Of a DNA stretch of 64,000 bases, positions 35,450 through 45,969 are shown piece by piece. The stretch spans positions 44,501,446 through 44,565,445 of the forward strand of contig CM055095.1 of the NCBI GenBank assembly GCA_029204225.1, given 5' to 3'. The number at the start of each line of letters is the position of its first letter. Within the stretch, counting starts at the first letter, position 1. This DNA comes from Diphasiastrum complanatum (taxonomy: Eukaryota; Streptophyta; Lycopodiopsida; Lycopodiales; Lycopodiaceae). The notes under the pieces were generated by a model that saw nothing but the letters and a program-made list of their open reading frames with translations, made no database searches and was not told where the DNA came from. The position numbers and the translations under genes were made by a program.

Positions 35450-36610
35450 ATTGAGATTGGATCTAGATTTTTGAATCAAAACTATTTCAGATCAGATCTG
35501 CTAGATCTATTCCACTTTTCAAGAATCTCATTTCCAAAAAAAGATTTTGAAATTCAATCAATCGATACTTCTCAAAAATGAAAAAGTTCTCAGAATCCAA
35601 TTCAGATTGTATCAAATTTGATCCAAATTTTGACAAAGACTTCATTTGGAAAATCAAAATCTAAAATAGTACTAGCGAAGGTTCCCTAGGCAAAGATTGG
35701 CTCGGCGAAGGTTTAGCAGTGCTATTTAGGAAAAAAACTCTCTGATCAGATTTTTTTGACAATTTCAATGGAAATAACCTTCGTCGAACTCTCAAATTCA
35801 AAATCTGACACAGATAAAGCTAGGGTAAATCCGACGAAGGTCTTTTACACACAAAAACACAGTTTATGTAGTTTGACGAGGGTAAAAATCAAGATTTTCT
35901 ATGATTTGGATAGGAAGAATGTTTGTTGAGCTCAAAAATAGTATTTTACTATAAATAGAATATCTTGAAAACTCGACGAAGGGCGAAGAATCAAGAGTAA
36001 TATTGGTATTTTTGCAGAAAAGTGTCTTTTTTGACAAAAATATGGCAATATGACAACTGATCCTCTGAAAATCTTCTATTTTTGATATTATTCTTTGCCG
36101 ACCTGGTAGTAGATAGATCTAAATCACACTCACAATAAATTGGACGAAGGTTTTTTTTTTTGTATTTTTAGGGTTTTGATGTTTTTTTGGTGTTTTTTGA
36201 TAGTTTTTCTGATGTTTTTGAAAATCTGCTGGGAAGGATTGTTCGCCCTTCAAACTGAAGGTTTTGTGATCAAAACCAAAGGTGTCTGCAACTTGGTGAA
36301 GGTTTCTTGAAAGAGAACAAAAAGTTATCAGCTCAGATGACATTTTTTGTCTCCTTTTAACCAAAACCTGGCAGATTTGACCGATTTTTGTTGTTTTTTT
36401 TTGTATCTTAGATCCAAATGGATCTTAAGATTGATCTAAGTAGCTTTTCCTATTCCACAATCGGATTAGATTTCAAACAAGCAAATCCACTCAAATCAAG
36501 CAAAATCACTCCCAAGTTAACCCTAATGCAGATCTAACACTATTCATGCCACGACAAAATGTCTAATGCAAGGTAACCATCCAACAAACATGCTACAAAC
36601 TGAAAAATTG
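35450..36610 (-). other. GyA leader (5' UTR) with repeated CCTTCGTCGA motif
   Basis: Non-coding region between PBS and gag. It contains many forms of TCGACGAAGG or GGCGAAGGTT, for example near 35678, 35710, 35780, 35840, 35980 and 36150. The same leader is present in the plus-strand copy at 52413-52765. Confidence 0.6.
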
Positions 36611-36615
36611 GCATA

Positions 36616-36635
36616 GCTCCCCGGCAACGGTGCCA
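36616..36635 (-). promoter_or_regulatory. GyA primer-binding site
   Basis: The minus strand reads TGGCACCGTTGCCGGGGAG, four bases inside the LTR at 36640. It differs by one base from the usual TGGCGCCGTTGCC PBS of plant gypsy elements (tRNA-Asp class). Confidence 0.85.
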
Positions 36636-36639
36636 AAAT

Positions 36640-37377
36640 TGTAGTGGGTTTCTTTCCTTGCCTAACCTCAATCCAAGATCTAATCAATCTAGCATCAAGA
36701 GATGAAGTAGTTGTCATGCATAGATTCGTTCCCATGAGAGTGATAGTATAGTTTAGATTTCAGCATGAATGGAAGATTCACATCTAACTCTAACATCCAT
36801 TAACCCTAGCATTAACACTACATCCACTAACACTAGATCCATAGTGAAGATAGGTTACTCTTTCTCTCTCATAAAAAGTATAATAACATGAAATCCCAAT
36901 AACAATCAGATTTAACAATTAGCAATATCCAAATAAAGCATGAGAGATGGAGGAAAAGTGATAGAGAGCAAAAACATTCATCAATCCATTTCACAAGAGA
37001 AACAATTTTCTTTATTGAAATGAGGAAATGAACATGTGTAGGAACTCGAGTTGGTCCCTTCTTATAGTAGAGAGGAGGACCCTAGCCTCTGAATCCTATT
37101 GGTCCATTTCTGTCTCCCTAATTATTCAAATTTAAAAAAGAGTGGGAACCATCCAAGTTAGAGGAAACCCAACTTTGTTTACTAACTTGACATTTAGGTC
37201 GTGGACATTAAAAGTCCCACAAAAAGGCCTAAAGTCCTTTTTATGACTTTCTAATTAATCAAATCACTATGCAATCATCGGGTTGGACTTACACACGCAA
37301 GGTGCCAAATTCTTCTCACTTATTGACTAGGGTTAGGATTGCCTAGGTATTCGCAAACCCTCCAACAGTATCCCCCA
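36640..37377 (-). repeat. GyA LTR, shared by copies 1 and 2
   Basis: 738 bases, plus-strand ends TGTAGTGGG and CCTCCAACA. On its left lie a PBS and leader, as for a 5' LTR; on its right lie a polypurine tract and the 3' ORF, as for a 3' LTR. It therefore serves as 5' LTR of copy 1 and 3' LTR of copy 2. Confidence 0.9.
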
Positions 37378-37417
37378 CCCAAACTAGTGGTGGTCCCATG
37401 ACACCTGCAAGATGCAA

Positions 37418-39676
37418 TTATTCGGGACTTTTATTGGCTTCGCGACAAATCTTTATTAAATGATACTGCACCTTCTCCATAAAGTCGAGTCGGGCAGTGT
37501 TAAAATCCAAATTATGTGGCAAAAAACAATGATGGGCTACTGCAATCCACTTTGAGGTCGTCCAAGATGTGAAGCGAGATTTCCAAGAGCCTCCCATCAT
37601 TGCTTCACGAAAATATAGACGAGCAACCGACAGTTGATCCTTGATATTCTCTGAGGTCATTGGCTTATTTGGATCGAATGCCAGAGGAGGAAGACAATCA
37701 CCCCATCTGGTTGCCACTAATGCCAACAGAGTTAAATCTTTTGCAAACATTGCCGATTGTCACACGGTCGGATCGGGAGAATGGATATACTCCTGCTGGT
37801 ACGCTTGTAAGCCCGGTGGAAATCCACTGATATCGTCCAGGTGTATGGCTGATGGATGATTGGCCAATTGGGCATATGGATTGTGATTTTGTCCATAGCC
37901 AATCCCAAATCCTTCCATTTATTCCTTCTCGGCATTGTCACATAATACGAATCTACCTGCAACTGGCGAGGGCTGGCCACATAACTCATGATAGATTCCG
38001 GAGTTTTCTCAAAAATGGTAACTCTTCATGCCAGCTGCTCTCCCAATGCGAGGATTTTGTCCAATTCTTTGCCGGCCTCTATCTCCAAGGTCTTGAACTT
38101 AAGGACCCAACCATCACGTGAGGACTCATGAGGATGTTGCGATAAGAAACTCTGGATCTGGTCTTCGACACTGATGGGCCTTCTGAATAACGGTGTGGTC
38201 CTTGATGAGGATGGACCCTCTGGCACTACTTGTGAAACTGGCGATTGTTCTTCTACTTTTGGAGCTCTCCCCTGGTCCATGCCCGAATCTAGCCCTATAT
38301 CCATTGGTACATCCTCTTGGTGTGTAGGGGAGAATTGCGGCATGACCAGTACTGGGATTTGTGGTCCGGCTTCCAATACCTGAGCGGCTGTTTTTTCATA
38401 GACATTGATAGTTGCTTTAGCCTTTGCCAACTCAGTTGAAGCTGCTCCTTTGAACCTATCAAAGCGGCCTTGGAATCTCAAAAGGGTCACTTTGTAAGTT
38501 TCCACTTTCTTGAATAAATACGCGATCTCTGTCGGAGTTACCGGATGATCTGGTATTTGTGTCTGAAGATATGCATCACACTCATCCAATTCATCTTGGA
38601 GCGTGTGCGATCTTGCTCCGCCATCTGCAGTTGACCTTGTAACAGCTGCACTTGTTGCTTTGCATCCTTCACGTCCTTGTCTACCTGATCTTGTGTGGTT
38701 GTCAGGGCATTCTGCAGGGAGCTGACATATCCTTCAAGGCGATCAACCTGTTGCTGTGCCATCTTCTTTTCAACGTCAGATTTTTCTTTGTGCTGCTTGG
38801 CAATCTTCAATTCTCTGTCCAGCTGACTAATCTTCTGGTTGATAAGAGTATTTTTGGATCCCATGTCAGAAATTCTCTACTTCATTTTTTTTTTTCTTGT
38901 CAAGCTTACGCTGGATCACTTGCGCAAGGCTTGAGACCAAACTGAGAACATCACCAAAATCTATTGTCGTGGAGGTGGCAGCAACAGTAGGACCTGATGG
39001 TACTGTCCTTGGTTGGCATGAAATAGGTGTCGGTAATTCTTCTTTTTCAAAAATGTCTTCCTCTTTAAAGCCCTCAGGCACTGTGGCGTCGAACTGCTTC
39101 GGTAATTTCACAGCTTGCTCGACCCGAAGTGTGGCTGGGGCGTCTTCAACTTGAGGTAGCTGGCATGAATCTTCAACACCAACAGTAGTATTATGGATTT
39201 GTTCGAATGCTCTTCCAAGAGATTGGAGTTCAAAGGGCACAGGGCTTTGGGGGATTTCAAAAACTTTGGAGGTCCCAAGGGGTCGGAATCATTGAACATA
39301 TCCATAAAGTACTGTGTGTTTGGTGAAATAGCTTTGATATGAGGGGGTGAGGCGGCTTGGACAGTTGTGATGAGAATGGTAGCCCCAATAGTCACAGACT
39401 GTCCTTGACGCGCACCTTGTGTCTGGCTCCCTGAAAGGCGATATAAAACTTGGATTTCTCTTCCTTCCACGTATTGAAGGCAAGAGTGATGAAATCCATA
39501 TTATTTCTCCCTAAAAAGGTTATCTCATGAATACCCATTGAAGTAAGCAGAGGCTCCGCAAGGGTCATCCACTGAGTGACCATGCTTGTGCTAGGAAGTA
39601 TCATGATATCCGTTGTAGATGGGACATCATGATGGATAGTATAACGCGGAGACTAGGATGTATCTGTGGAAGACAT
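37418..39676 (-). pseudogene. GyA coiled-coil 3' ORF, copy 2 (function unknown)
   Basis: About 750 codons on the minus strand, starting MSSTDTS at 39676 and ending 40 bases before the LTR, broken by stops and frameshifts. In order: MVTQWMTLAEPLLTSMGIHE with HEITFLGRNNMDF (39604-39480); an acidic part with ELPTPISCQPRTVPSGP (near 39030); a long coiled coil with heptad-like Leu/Gln spacing (38864-38600); FQGRFDRFKGAASTELAKAK (near 38480); a Pro-rich part; PISVEDQIQSFLSQHPHESS (near 38130); and a Trp-rich C-terminus RFTSWTTSKWIAVAHH (near 37540). No transmembrane segment or enzyme motif is seen, so an env-like role is not supported. Two copies in the window show it belongs to the element. No family is recognised. 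Confidence 0.7.
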
Positions 39677-40156
39677 GGTGATTAGAAACGAAAAGTAAAA
39701 CGTTTGAATGTATATTAGAAAACAGTTCAAAAAGTTTGAAAGGCTTTGGTCATGGGAAAAATTCGCAAGAGCTTCGCGAGCACAAGTGAGGAATGAATCG
39801 AATTCAGCCAACTTATAGGTGAATTTGGAGGGTCTATTACATTGAATACTAGTTTGGCTGATCAGTTCTGAACAAAAATTCGCAGACATGTACAGTACTG
39901 TGAAAATAGGCTATAAAAATCTCGACAAAGGTTTCAGAGGATCTGAACCTATCCGGTGAATGTTTTCCAGGGTTGGCGAAGGATGAACCTTCGTCCACGT
40001 ACTGTTATAAATGTATTTTTTCAAGATCTGAGGCTATGGCCAACCTAATTTTGACATTTTAAGACCATCTAGCATGTCAGCGAAGGTTCATAATGAGAGT
40101 AAGTGCTCGGTGAAGGTTCTTAAAATGGCATATTGCTGATCATTCGCCTGACTGCT

Positions 40157-40756
40157 TCAGCTAACTTTTGCGCTAAGACTTACTTTTGTTTCTGGCACCA
40201 ACTTCAAGAACTCTCCCAATGAAATATTAATCTTACTAGATAAAATATTCATGAGCAGTTCTATTTGCGGTGCTTTTGGTTCAGTCATCTGGAAGTGTTC
40301 TTCATGATGATGCAATTGATCATTCATATCTATACGTGAATTTCTTGGTTCGGCTGTTGCTTTAGCAACTTCAAGCTCATGTTCTTCTTGCAGATGTTTA
40401 ATCCACTGCCTCATATCCTGATATCTTCTTTTTTCTGCATGAAGATTAAAATAGACTCCAGTTGTTGTTGGTATATCGATTAACGATATAGAATCGGCAA
40501 GTACTGGATCCGCTACTGGTTCTTTTTGCTTATGTGCTCTGGTGACCACCATCAAGGGTATATTTGATTTATTTTGAGCAACTGGTCTTTGTTTGATTGT
40601 TATCAAATTTACAAGAGCTGTAACTGGTTGTGCTGGATAGTCTTTATAGCAATGCCCATAACCACAGTCACGACAGAATGGTACAAATTTTTCTTTATTT
40701 GGACATTCTGCAACTCTGTGATTTTCTCCAAATGCAAAGCATCAAAGTGGTGCTCT
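40157..40756 (-). pseudogene. GyA gag C-terminal part (copy 2)
   Basis: The minus strand reads a knuckle-like FAFGENHRVAECPNK, then CRDCGYGHCYKDY, then LITIKQRPV and VVTRAHKQKEPV, and near the end LLMNILSSKINISLGEFLK. It continues the gag left at 46618; the copia insertion lies exactly between them. The last Cys of one knuckle is Tyr, and stops are present. Confidence 0.8.
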
Positions 40757-41409
40757 TGTGAAAAATTGTCAACTAGTAGTATTTTCCTAACTTGAGATTT
40801 TGTAGGCCTATGGCCAAATAAAAGTTAGAGATAGGTTCATACATGTATGTAGAGGCCCAAAGTATGTGTACACTACTTTTGAGGTCACATTAATTAGAGG
40901 AGGTCGAGTGTGGAGCTCTTCTATTGGCTCATAATTTGGTGCATTCCTATTTGACCAAATTTCTAGGTAGATGGGTGAATCCTATTGGACCCCAATTTTA
41001 GCCTATCATAAGACAAGTGGCCAAGAGGCACTATGGCTGCTATAAATAGCCATCTCCACGAGTATGTACACATCTCATTTTCATTCTATTGAATGAATGT
41101 TATGCTCTTTGAAGGTCCATCTTCTTCTCTCTCACTTTTTTGTTCATATCTTGCATTCTAGCCACTAGAATTGTGATTTCTTTGTTGCTATGGCTTCACA
41201 CGTGTGAAATGCAGGTTGTAGGCTCTGAAGTACGGACAGGGACAGCAAGTTTCTGTTTGTGGAAGCTTATGATCAGATTTTGATGTTTAGTTGATGTTTA
41301 GTATGCTTAACATCACAATTTCTATCATTTTTTCAATCTAGATGTGCATAACTTCCATGGCCAAGATCTTTATGAAACTTTAGCATCTTTTGGATCTGAG
41401 TTTTTCACA
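40757..41409 (+). repeat. 5' LTR of the intact copia
   Basis: 653 bases, TGTGAAAAA..TTTTTCACA, identical by eye to 45965-46617. It holds a TATA box at 41041 and ends directly at the PBS. Confidence 0.95.
41041..41048 (+). promoter_or_regulatory. LTR promoter TATA box (TATAAATA)
   Basis: TATAAATAGCC in a pyrimidine-rich context, about 280 bases into the LTR; transcription would start roughly 30 bases downstream. The same box is at 46249-46256 in the 3' LTR. Confidence 0.7.
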
Positions 41410-41427
41410 TGGTATCAGAGCATTAGG
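41410..41427 (+). promoter_or_regulatory. Primer-binding site, initiator-Met tRNA
   Basis: TGGTATCAGAGCATTAGG directly follows the 5' LTR; the first 12 bases match the initiator-Met tRNA 3' end. Confidence 0.95.
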
Positions 41428-42018
41428 CGGCCAAATGTGCAGGTTTTGCCAGATTTAGAAGAGATTTGTGGGCGAGTTTGCTTTTGTAGCATTCCAATCA
41501 AGTTTCTAGCTAAAAATCTTGTTGATTTATGTGTAGAAATTGGATCTTTGTGATCAAAACATCATTTGTATGCATTTCAATTGAAGTAGGGCGAATTCCC
41601 TCTGTACTTATCAGAATAAGGAGACAAAATTTGTTTTGGAAAGAGGGAGATGCAAGATCCAACAAGATCCTATTAGTTTTCCATTCTAGCATATAGTTTT
41701 TTGATTCAATTTCTTGCTTCTTCATGTCAAAAACTTCAAAATTGATGTAACCCTCTGATTTTCAGTTTGCTGAATGATTCAAGAGTGTATTTCAATCTTA
41801 GGAGTGAGGGAAAAGCAAGTATATTGAGGTTTGGTCTTGGTTTGATCAAGAAATCATAAAACTAGTGGCTAAAATTGAGAAAAAAGTGAGGAAAAGAGAG
41901 AAAAAGTAAGGTTTTAGGTTCCAAATCTTTGTGATTTCTTCTTGTGTTTCATTTGTTGATTCAAGAGAGTGCTTAGTGCATTGGAACAGGTCAAAGATCA
42001 GAGATCAATCATTGCAAC
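41428..42018 (+). other. Untranslated leader of the intact copia
   Basis: 590 bases between PBS and gag start, AT-rich and without long open frames. RNA packaging signals would be expected here, but none can be named. Confidence 0.6.
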
Positions 42019-45000
42019 ATGGCTACAAATGGAGGCTACATGTTGGAAAGCAATGATAGGCTTACCTCCCTCAACTATTCTACTTGGAAAGTAAGGATGG
42101 AGTCTTTGCTTGAGATGAATGAGTTGATGGATATTGTTGTAGGTGTGGAGGAGAGACCTTTGGCACCTCAAGAACAATTGAGGTATGACAAGAGGGCAAA
42201 GAAAGCCCTTCACATGATCAAGATGAATGTGACAAATGAGCTTATCAAAGAGGTTGGTAAGTGCACATCATCTAGTGAAGCTTGGGAAGCCTTGAAGAAG
42301 GTTTATGAATCCAAGTCTACTTCTAGAGTGTTGACTTTAAGAAGGCAAATCTTTTCTTGTATGCAAAAGAAGAGTGAGAGTGGACATGCTTTTGTTTTGA
42401 GAGTTAAAGCATTGAATGATGAGTTAGCATGCATTAATGATGGCATAAATAATGAGGAGCTTGTTCAAGTGATTCTCAATGGCTTGTTGGATGATCATGC
42501 TAATCTTGTTCAAAGTTATGCTATCCAAAAATGTTTACCAAGTGTTGGAGACTTGCAAGAGGTCTTGTTGGCTGAAGAATTCAGGTTGCAAGCAAGAGTG
42601 GGAGCATCTTCTACATCTCAAGGAGGAGAAGAGGAGGCAATGTTCTCTAAAGGCAAGTTCAAGGGCAAAGGTAAAAGCAATTGGTCTAAAGGGCAAGACC
42701 AAGGTGAGCACTCTACTTTTGGCAAAAAGAAGGATAGATCTAAGCTAAAATGTTTCTATTGTGGAGTCAAAGGGCATTTTGCTAGTGATTGTTTCAAGAA
42801 AAAGAGGGATCAAGGGGAAAAGCAAACCAATCTAACTATTGATGAGGGTGGGGATGAGCTTCTTTCAAATGATGCTTTTGTTATGTCATCTTGCTTGTTG
42901 GCTAATCATGGAGACATTGATCCTTGGTGGATTGATAGTGGAGCCACTTCTCATATGACATATCATAAAGAGTATTTTTCATCTTTAATGGCATTTGATG
43001 GTGATAGGAAGGTAATCTATACCGCAAATGATGGTGAGTGTACAATCAAGGGGATTGGCACAATTCCTATTTCACTTTCTACAAATAGGAATATAGAATT
43101 GAAAGATGTTTTGCTCATTCCATCCATTACCAAGAACTTACTTAGTGTAAGCCAAATGCTTGACAAAGGATTCAAAGTTGAGTTTGATGGTGATGCTTGC
43201 TTGATCAAAAAGGGGTGTAGTATCATTGCAAAAGGGAAAAGGCAAGGGAAATTGTTCAAGCTTGATGCATGTGTTGTTGCTAACCAAGTTGGATGCATGG
43301 CAAATGAACAAATGTCAATTCAAGAGGTATGGCATAAAAGGATGGGACATCTCAACTACAAGGCCTTGGAGGTAATAGCCAAAAAGGAGGTAGTAAGGGG
43401 ACTTCCCAAGTCTCTTACTTGCTTGAATCATGTTTGTGAAGAATGTGCTTTGTCTAAATCACATAGATTGCCATATACTAGATCTATATCTAGATCTAAG
43501 ATGCCTTTTTCTCTCTTGCATTCGGATATTCATGGTGTTACTACAATTAGCAATGGAGGTGCTAAGATGTATGTAACTTTCATTGATGATTTTAGTAGAT
43601 TTTGTTGGGTTTATCTACTAAAGAGCAAGGATGAGGTGTTTGATGTGTTTGTCAAGTTCAAAGTTGCTATTGAGACTCAATTTACAACCAAAATCAAATG
43701 CTTGAGGAGCGACAATGGTGGTGAATACATTTCTAACAAATTCAAAGCCTTTTGCGATGAGCATGGGATCAAGAGGGAGTACACATGTCCAAGAACACCA
43801 CAACAAAATGGAGTGGCCGAGAGGAAGAATAGAACCTTGTGTGAGAGTGCAAAGGCAATGAGATTGAATGCTAATCTTCCTAAACCTTTTTGGAGTGATG
43901 CTTTGTTGTGTGCAAATTTCCTATGCAATAGATGGCCAAGTGTTGTATTGGAAGGAAAAACCCCTTTTGAAGCTTTGTTTGGTATGAAGCCTAATGTCAA
44001 GTTTCTAAGAACTTTTGGATGCATTTGCTACTTCAACATTACTCTTGATGATAGAACTAAGGAGGATCCATTTTCAAGAAAGGGCATTTTTGTTGGTTAT
44101 AGTGAAGTAAGCAAAGCATATAGGATTTATGTTCCTTCAATCAAGAAAGTGTTCACAAGTAGGGATGTCATTTTTGATGAAAGTAACATTCCAAAAGTTG
44201 TTTCAAGTGATGATGGTGTTGTTGCAACTAATGTGCTTGATGACAATGGAGTTGATGACACATTGGATGTGGATGTTGAAGAAGCCTCTTCAAGTCAAAT
44301 TCCAAGGAGAACTCCAAGGCATAAAGTGAAACCCTCAAGGCTCACTTATGATGGCAAAGGTAAGCAAGTGGTGGATGGATCCAACTATGCTTTCCTAACT
44401 TCTTTTGATGTACCTTCATGTGTAGATGAAGCAAGGCAAAAAGAGGAATGGATCCAAGCAATGGATCTTGAGTTTGAAGCACTTATGAAGAACAACACAT
44501 GGAGATTGGTGGAGCTTCCAAAGGGCAAAAGTGCAATTGGATGCAAATGGATCTTCAAGGTAAAGACAAATCAAGATGGATCTATCAACAAGTTCAAGGC
44601 AAGGTTGGTGGCTAAAGGTTATGCTCAAGAGCATGGCATTGACTATGAGGAAACCTTTGCACCCGTGGCAAAGATGGTGAGCATAAGAGTAATCATTTCC
44701 CTTGCAACTCTTTATGGATGGGATCTTTGGCAATTAGACATTTCTAATGCTTTCTTGAATGGTGATCTTGAAGAGGAAGTCTACATGGAGCAACCCGAGA
44801 GCTATGTTTCTCATAGCAAGCCTAATCATGTGTGTTTTCTACAAAAAAGTTTGTATGGTCTTAAGCAAGCACCAAGGAGTTGGTATGCTAGGCTTAACTC
44901 TTTTCTACTTTCTCAAAACTTCACTATGAGTGAGTATGATCATTCACTTTACTTTAGAATTAGTGCTAATGATGTTACAATCCTTCTAATTTATGTGGAT

Positions 45001-45969
45001 GACATTATTTTAAGTGGAGGGAACAAGGAAGATATAGAAGATATCAAGAAAGCACTAAAAAAGGAATTTGAAGTGCATGATCTTGGTCTTTTGAGCTATA
45101 TCTTAGGAATAGAAGTAATTAGAACTTCTCAAATCACTTTTATTTCACAAGAGAAGTATGCTATTTCTATTCTCAATAGATTTCATATGGTAGATGCAAA
45201 TCCTATTGATACACCTATGGAATCACATGTAAAGCTAACTATAAGAGGTAATGAAAGATCCTTCGAGGACATTACTCTCTATAGGAAGCTAATAGGTTCT
45301 CTTATATATCTAACCATCACAAGACCTGATTTATCTTATTGTGTTGGTAGATTAAGCCAATTCATGCAAGATCCTAGCATAGAACATTGGAAACTAGGAA
45401 AGAGGATCTTGAGATACATCTCGGGAACAAAAGATTTTGGCATTGTTTATAGAGGATCATCACCTAACTTATTTGGTTTTTCAGATTCAGATTTTGCAGG
45501 AGACCTTATGGATAGAAAATCCATAAATGCACATGCTATTTTCATAGGTGATGGAGCTATCTCATGGATGTCGAAGAAACAAGCAACTATATCACTTTCT
45601 TCTAGTGAGGCCGAGTACAAAGCTTTGACATCATGCACAAAGGAGATGGTGTGGATCAAGAGGATGATTATGGAGCTTCATTTGCTGGATTTTTCAGAGA
45701 GTCCAATCATCTTTTGTGACAACCTTTCAGCCCAAAGTCTAGCAAGCAATCCGGTTTTCCATGCAAGGAGCAAACATATCGAGGTGGCTTACCATTTTGT
45801 GAGAGAACAAGTGTTGGCAAAAGAGATCAAGCTTGAACATGTCCCATCAAAGGAATGTGTGGCTGATATCTTTACCAAAGCATTGGGAAAGGACTTATTT
45901 TTCAAGCATAGAACAAGTCTTGGTGTACTTTCTAAATCTATGCTAAAACTAGTTGAAGAGGGAGTGTGA
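42019..45969 (+). CDS. Copia gag-pol polyprotein, complete
   Basis: 1316 residues in one frame. Gag (UBN2 type) fills residues 1-230 and starts MATNGGYMLESNDRLTSLNY. A zinc knuckle CFYCGVKGHFASDC is near residue 245. The aspartic protease has DSGATSH near 305. The pre-integrase HHCC domain has WHKRMGHLN near 437 and CEECALSKSH near 475. The integrase has its Asp-Asp-Glu set around HSDIHG (501), SDNGGEY (565) and PQQNGVAERKN (595). RT runs from about 840, with KWIFKVK and the catalytic YVDDIILSG near 992. RNase H has SDSDFAGD near 1155, SSSEAEYKAL near 1196, and HIEVAYHF with DIFTKAL near 1283. All catalytic motifs are intact. The stop TGA (45967-45969) lies inside the 3' LTR. Products act in cytoplasmic particles and in nuclear integration. 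Confidence 0.97.
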   Translation: MATNGGYMLESNDRLTSLNYSTWKVRMESLLEMNELMDIVVGVEERPLAPQEQLRYDKRAKKALHMIKMNVTNELIKEVGKCTSSSEAWEALKKVYESKSTSRVLTLRRQIFSCMQKKSESGHAFVLRVKALNDELACINDGINNEELVQVILNGLLDDHANLVQSYAIQKCLPSVGDLQEVLLAEEFRLQARVGASSTSQGGEEEAMFSKGKFKGKGKSNWSKGQDQGEHSTFGKKKDRSKLKCFYCGVKGHFASDCFKKKRDQGEKQTNLTIDEGGDELLSNDAFVMSSCLLANHGDIDPWWIDSGATSHMTYHKEYFSSLMAFDGDRKVIYTANDGECTIKGIGTIPISLSTNRNIELKDVLLIPSITKNLLSVSQMLDKGFKVEFDGDACLIKKGCSIIAKGKRQGKLFKLDACVVANQVGCMANEQMSIQEVWHKRMGHLNYKALEVIAKKEVVRGLPKSLTCLNHVCEECALSKSHRLPYTRSISRSKMPFSLLHSDIHGVTTISNGGAKMYVTFIDDFSRFCWVYLLKSKDEVFDVFVKFKVAIETQFTTKIKCLRSDNGGEYISNKFKAFCDEHGIKREYTCPRTPQQNGVAERKNRTLCESAKAMRLNANLPKPFWSDALLCANFLCNRWPSVVLEGKTPFEALFGMKPNVKFLRTFGCICYFNITLDDRTKEDPFSRKGIFVGYSEVSKAYRIYVPSIKKVFTSRDVIFDESNIPKVVSSDDGVVATNVLDDNGVDDTLDVDVEEASSSQIPRRTPRHKVKPSRLTYDGKGKQVVDGSNYAFLTSFDVPSCVDEARQKEEWIQAMDLEFEALMKNNTWRLVELPKGKSAIGCKWIFKVKTNQDGSINKFKARLVAKGYAQEHGIDYEETFAPVAKMVSIRVIISLATLYGWDLWQLDISNAFLNGDLEEEVYMEQPESYVSHSKPNHVCFLQKSLYGLKQAPRSWYARLNSFLLSQNFTMSEYDHSLYFRISANDVTILLIYVDDIILSGGNKEDIEDIKKALKKEFEVHDLGLLSYILGIEVIRTSQITFISQEKYAISILNRFHMVDANPIDTPMESHVKLTIRGNERSFEDITLYRKLIGSLIYLTITRPDLSYCVGRLSQFMQDPSIEHWKLGKRILRYISGTKDFGIVYRGSSPNLFGFSDSDFAGDLMDRKSINAHAIFIGDGAISWMSKKQATISLSSSEAEYKALTSCTKEMVWIKRMIMELHLLDFSESPIIFCDNLSAQSLASNPVFHARSKHIEVAYHFVREQVLAKEIKLEHVPSKECVADIFTKALGKDLFFKHRTSLGVLSKSMLKLVEEGV
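45953..45964 (+). promoter_or_regulatory. Polypurine tract of the intact copia
   Basis: TTGAAGAGGGAG immediately before the 3' LTR; primes plus-strand DNA synthesis in this class. It is also coding sequence. Confidence 0.85.

Larger units (their letters stand above)
32052..37377 (-). mobile_element. GyA gypsy-type element, copy 1 (pol deleted)
   Basis: The element reads leftwards between two LTRs of one family, 36640-37377 (5', 738 bases) and 32052-32797 (3', 746 bases). A PBS lies just inside the right LTR and a purine-rich tract (minus GGTGGGGGATAC, about 32798-32810) just inside the left. The internal 3.8 kb holds a leader (about 35450-36600), a gag N-terminal scrap (about 35165-35430) and the coiled-coil 3' ORF (about 34860-32848). 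Protease, RT, RNase H and integrase are missing, so it cannot be autonomous. The left LTR sits inside a copia LTR. The right LTR is followed by another GyA 3' end instead of foreign DNA. Confidence 0.8.

Noticed and set aside
37418-39676. Envelope-like protein in GyA
   Set aside because: The position fits, but no signal peptide, transmembrane segment or cleavage-like site is visible; only a coiled coil supports it.
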